The translations under genes were made by a program, and so were the position numbers. DNA of 64,000 nucleotides from NCBI GenBank assembly GCA_001592805.2, contig CP051140.1, positions 2,047,501 through 2,111,500 of the forward strand, read 5' to 3'. A model generated the notes under the pieces. That model was not told the DNA's origin and searched no databases. It saw only the letters and a list, made by a program, of their open reading frames with translations. This document shows, piece by piece, positions 62,924 through 64,000 of this stretch (positions are counted from its first letter, which is position 1; the number at the start of each line of letters is the position of its first letter). The stretch comes from Peltaster fructicola (taxonomy: Eukaryota; Ascomycota; Dothideomycetes).

Positions 62924-63943
62924 CTAGGCCTCAGCAGTCTTCTTCTTCTTCGGTTTCTCCTTCTTTTCTTTCTTGGGTTGTTCCTCTTCAGAACTGCTAT
63001 CATCGTTGTCCTTCGCTGCAGCAGCTGCTGCAGCTTGCTCGCGGAGGAGCTTGTCAGCATTGGATGGTCGACCGCGCTTCTTCTTGGGTGTGGCATCGTC
63101 TCCGGCAGCGGCCTTGCGCTTCTTGTCGGTGCCAGCTGGAGCTGGATTAATGCTATTGAACATTGGAGTGGCTGTTGCCTTCTTGCTTGTAGTCTTTGGA
63201 GTCTTGTCGACAGCAGCAGTAGCTGCCGCTGCCTTCGGTGTCTTCTTGACGGCTTCTGGACTAGACGACTTCTTGACCTTAGGTGGAGGTGGTGGCGGCG
63301 ATTCGTCGCTGCTAGCTTCATCGTCACTGTCGTTCTCGTCTTCATGTGCGATAATGACAGCTGGAGCTACAGCAATGTCGTCCTCCTCATCGTCATCATC
63401 AGCAACGAGCTGGCCAGTTCTAGCCTTGTAGTCCTGGACGTCTTGGTCGTAGACATCCTTCGCGGCCTTGTAAGCGTCATGGTAGGGCTTCTTCTCATCC
63501 TCAGACAACTTGCGCCAGCGCTCTGTGGCGACCTGGCTTAGCTCACCAGGCTTGTGAGTGCCGATGTTCTTGGCAAGTTCAATAGTCAGAAGAGGACGCA
63601 TCTCAGACAAGTAGCGAAAGTAAGCAGTCAAGGGTCGCTTGGGTGCATTTGGATCACGAGCCTTGTAGGATCGCTTTCGCTTCTTGCCTTTGCCATCGTC
63701 CTCATCTGCGCCGCCTGTAGCAGCATCTGCAGCTGGTGGTTCGACTGCTTTGGCAGTGCTTTTGGCGAGAGCCTCGCCAGTCTGATGGACAACTCCAGCA
63801 GCAGCACCGAGTACATTGAAAGGTTGAGTGAGGTAGGAGACATTCAAGCTTGCATCGCCTGCAAGAACAGCATTTGTATGCTCGATGTAGGCCTTGACTG
63901 CCTTGTCGACGGACGATGACAGTGACAGGAATGCAGTCGTAAG
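62924..63943 (-). CDS. HMG-box chromatin protein, 5' end missing
   Basis: The exon in view begins at 63943 after a CTTGACAG acceptor (LTTAFLSLSSSVDKAVKAYIEHTNAVL) and gives 339 residues. The first exon lies beyond the right edge. The HMG box is 'RDPNAPKRPLTAYFRYLSEMRPLL...ELSQVATERWRKLSEDEKKPYHDAYKAAKDVYDQDVQDY', a canonical single box of the Nhp6/HMGB type, preceded by a basic KKRKRSYK signal. After it come an acidic Asp/Glu run, a Pro-rich stretch (SPPPPPPKVKK), several Lys/Ser/Thr-rich segments, an AT-hook-like KKKRGRPSN and a Lys-rich end. It probably bends DNA without strong sequence choice and works in chromatin assembly. Confidence 0.9.
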   Translation of the reverse strand, partial: LTTAFLSLSSSVDKAVKAYIEHTNAVLAGDASLNVSYLTQPFNVLGAAAGVVHQTGEALAKSTAKAVEPPAADAATGGADEDDGKGKKRKRSYKARDPNAPKRPLTAYFRYLSEMRPLLTIELAKNIGTHKPGELSQVATERWRKLSEDEKKPYHDAYKAAKDVYDQDVQDYKARTGQLVADDDDEEDDIAVAPAVIIAHEDENDSDDEASSDESPPPPPPKVKKSSSPEAVKKTPKAAAATAAVDKTPKTTSKKATATPMFNSINPAPAGTDKKRKAAAGDDATPKKKRGRPSNADKLLREQAAAAAAAKDNDDSSSEEEQPKKEKKEKPKKKKTAEA

Positions 63944-64000
63944 CTGTCAAGACAGGTCAGCTAGATGTCTTGAAGTGATATGCGCGTGTATGCGACAACG

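Noticed and set aside
1-64000. tRNA or dispersed 5S rRNA genes
   Set aside because: I looked for B-box (GGTTCRANTCC-like) and 5S core sequences on both strands in the gaps and saw none. A covariance-model scan could still find a divergent one.

Overview
The window comes from a filamentous ascomycete. I place it in Dothideomycetes, probably near Mycosphaerellales or Dothideales, as an inference from gene content and style. The evidence is that most genes carry one to three very short spliceosomal introns (40-66 nt, GTRNGT donor, CTRAC-type branch site close to a CAG/TAG acceptor). GC content looks balanced, with no AT-rich mutated repeats. Typical ascomycete families are present: a HET-domain protein, fungal urease, a ZtGT2-type glycosyltransferase, an RGS/Rax1-like protein, an Alg14, and Ser/Thr-rich wall and mucin-like proteins. 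I found no tRNA, rRNA, CRISPR array or recognisable transposon.

Layout, 1-20.8 kb: EamA-type transporter (minus, runs off the left edge), hotdog thioesterase (+), penicillin-acyltransferase-like C45 protein (-), Grx5 (-), PPC decarboxylase (+), mitochondrial L24-type ribosomal protein (+), ALG14 (+, reading frame broken), SDR/polysaccharide-deacetylase fusion (-), large membrane protein (+), DPBB secreted protein (+), Ser/Thr-rich single-pass membrane protein (+), AFG1-like ATPase (-).

21-34 kb: HET protein (-), secreted alpha/beta hydrolase (+), Artemis-like nuclease (+), conserved-looking hypothetical (-), DapA-family aldolase (+), then a 2 kb gap. 34-44 kb: ZtGT2-like GT2 (-), a 4.6 kb gene-poor stretch, divergent ATP synthase subunit g (-) and ROK1 helicase (+). 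44.9-53.9 kb: PAN/apple-like membrane protein (-), 904-aa Ser-rich repeat protein (-), CCC1/VIT1 metal transporter (-), RGS/Rax1-like protein (+). 55-64 kb: a 962-aa unknown protein with C-terminal membrane segments (+), F-box/2EXR-like protein (+), complete urease (-), HMG-box protein (-, 5' end off the right edge).

The genes do not form an obvious cluster. They are mostly housekeeping and mitochondrial functions (GRX5, PPCDC, uL24m, AFG1, ATP20, ROK1, ALG14, urease) mixed with accessory surface or secreted proteins. Exon structures were rebuilt by hand from splice signals and frame continuity. Where a rebuilt exon restores a known family sequence (AAT-like, GT2, urease, subunit g, CCC1, aldolase) I am confident. 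I do not see a clear new multi-gene system. The best leads are the SDR-deacetylase fusion, the frame break in ALG14, the AAT-like enzyme, and the large repeat-bearing membrane protein.
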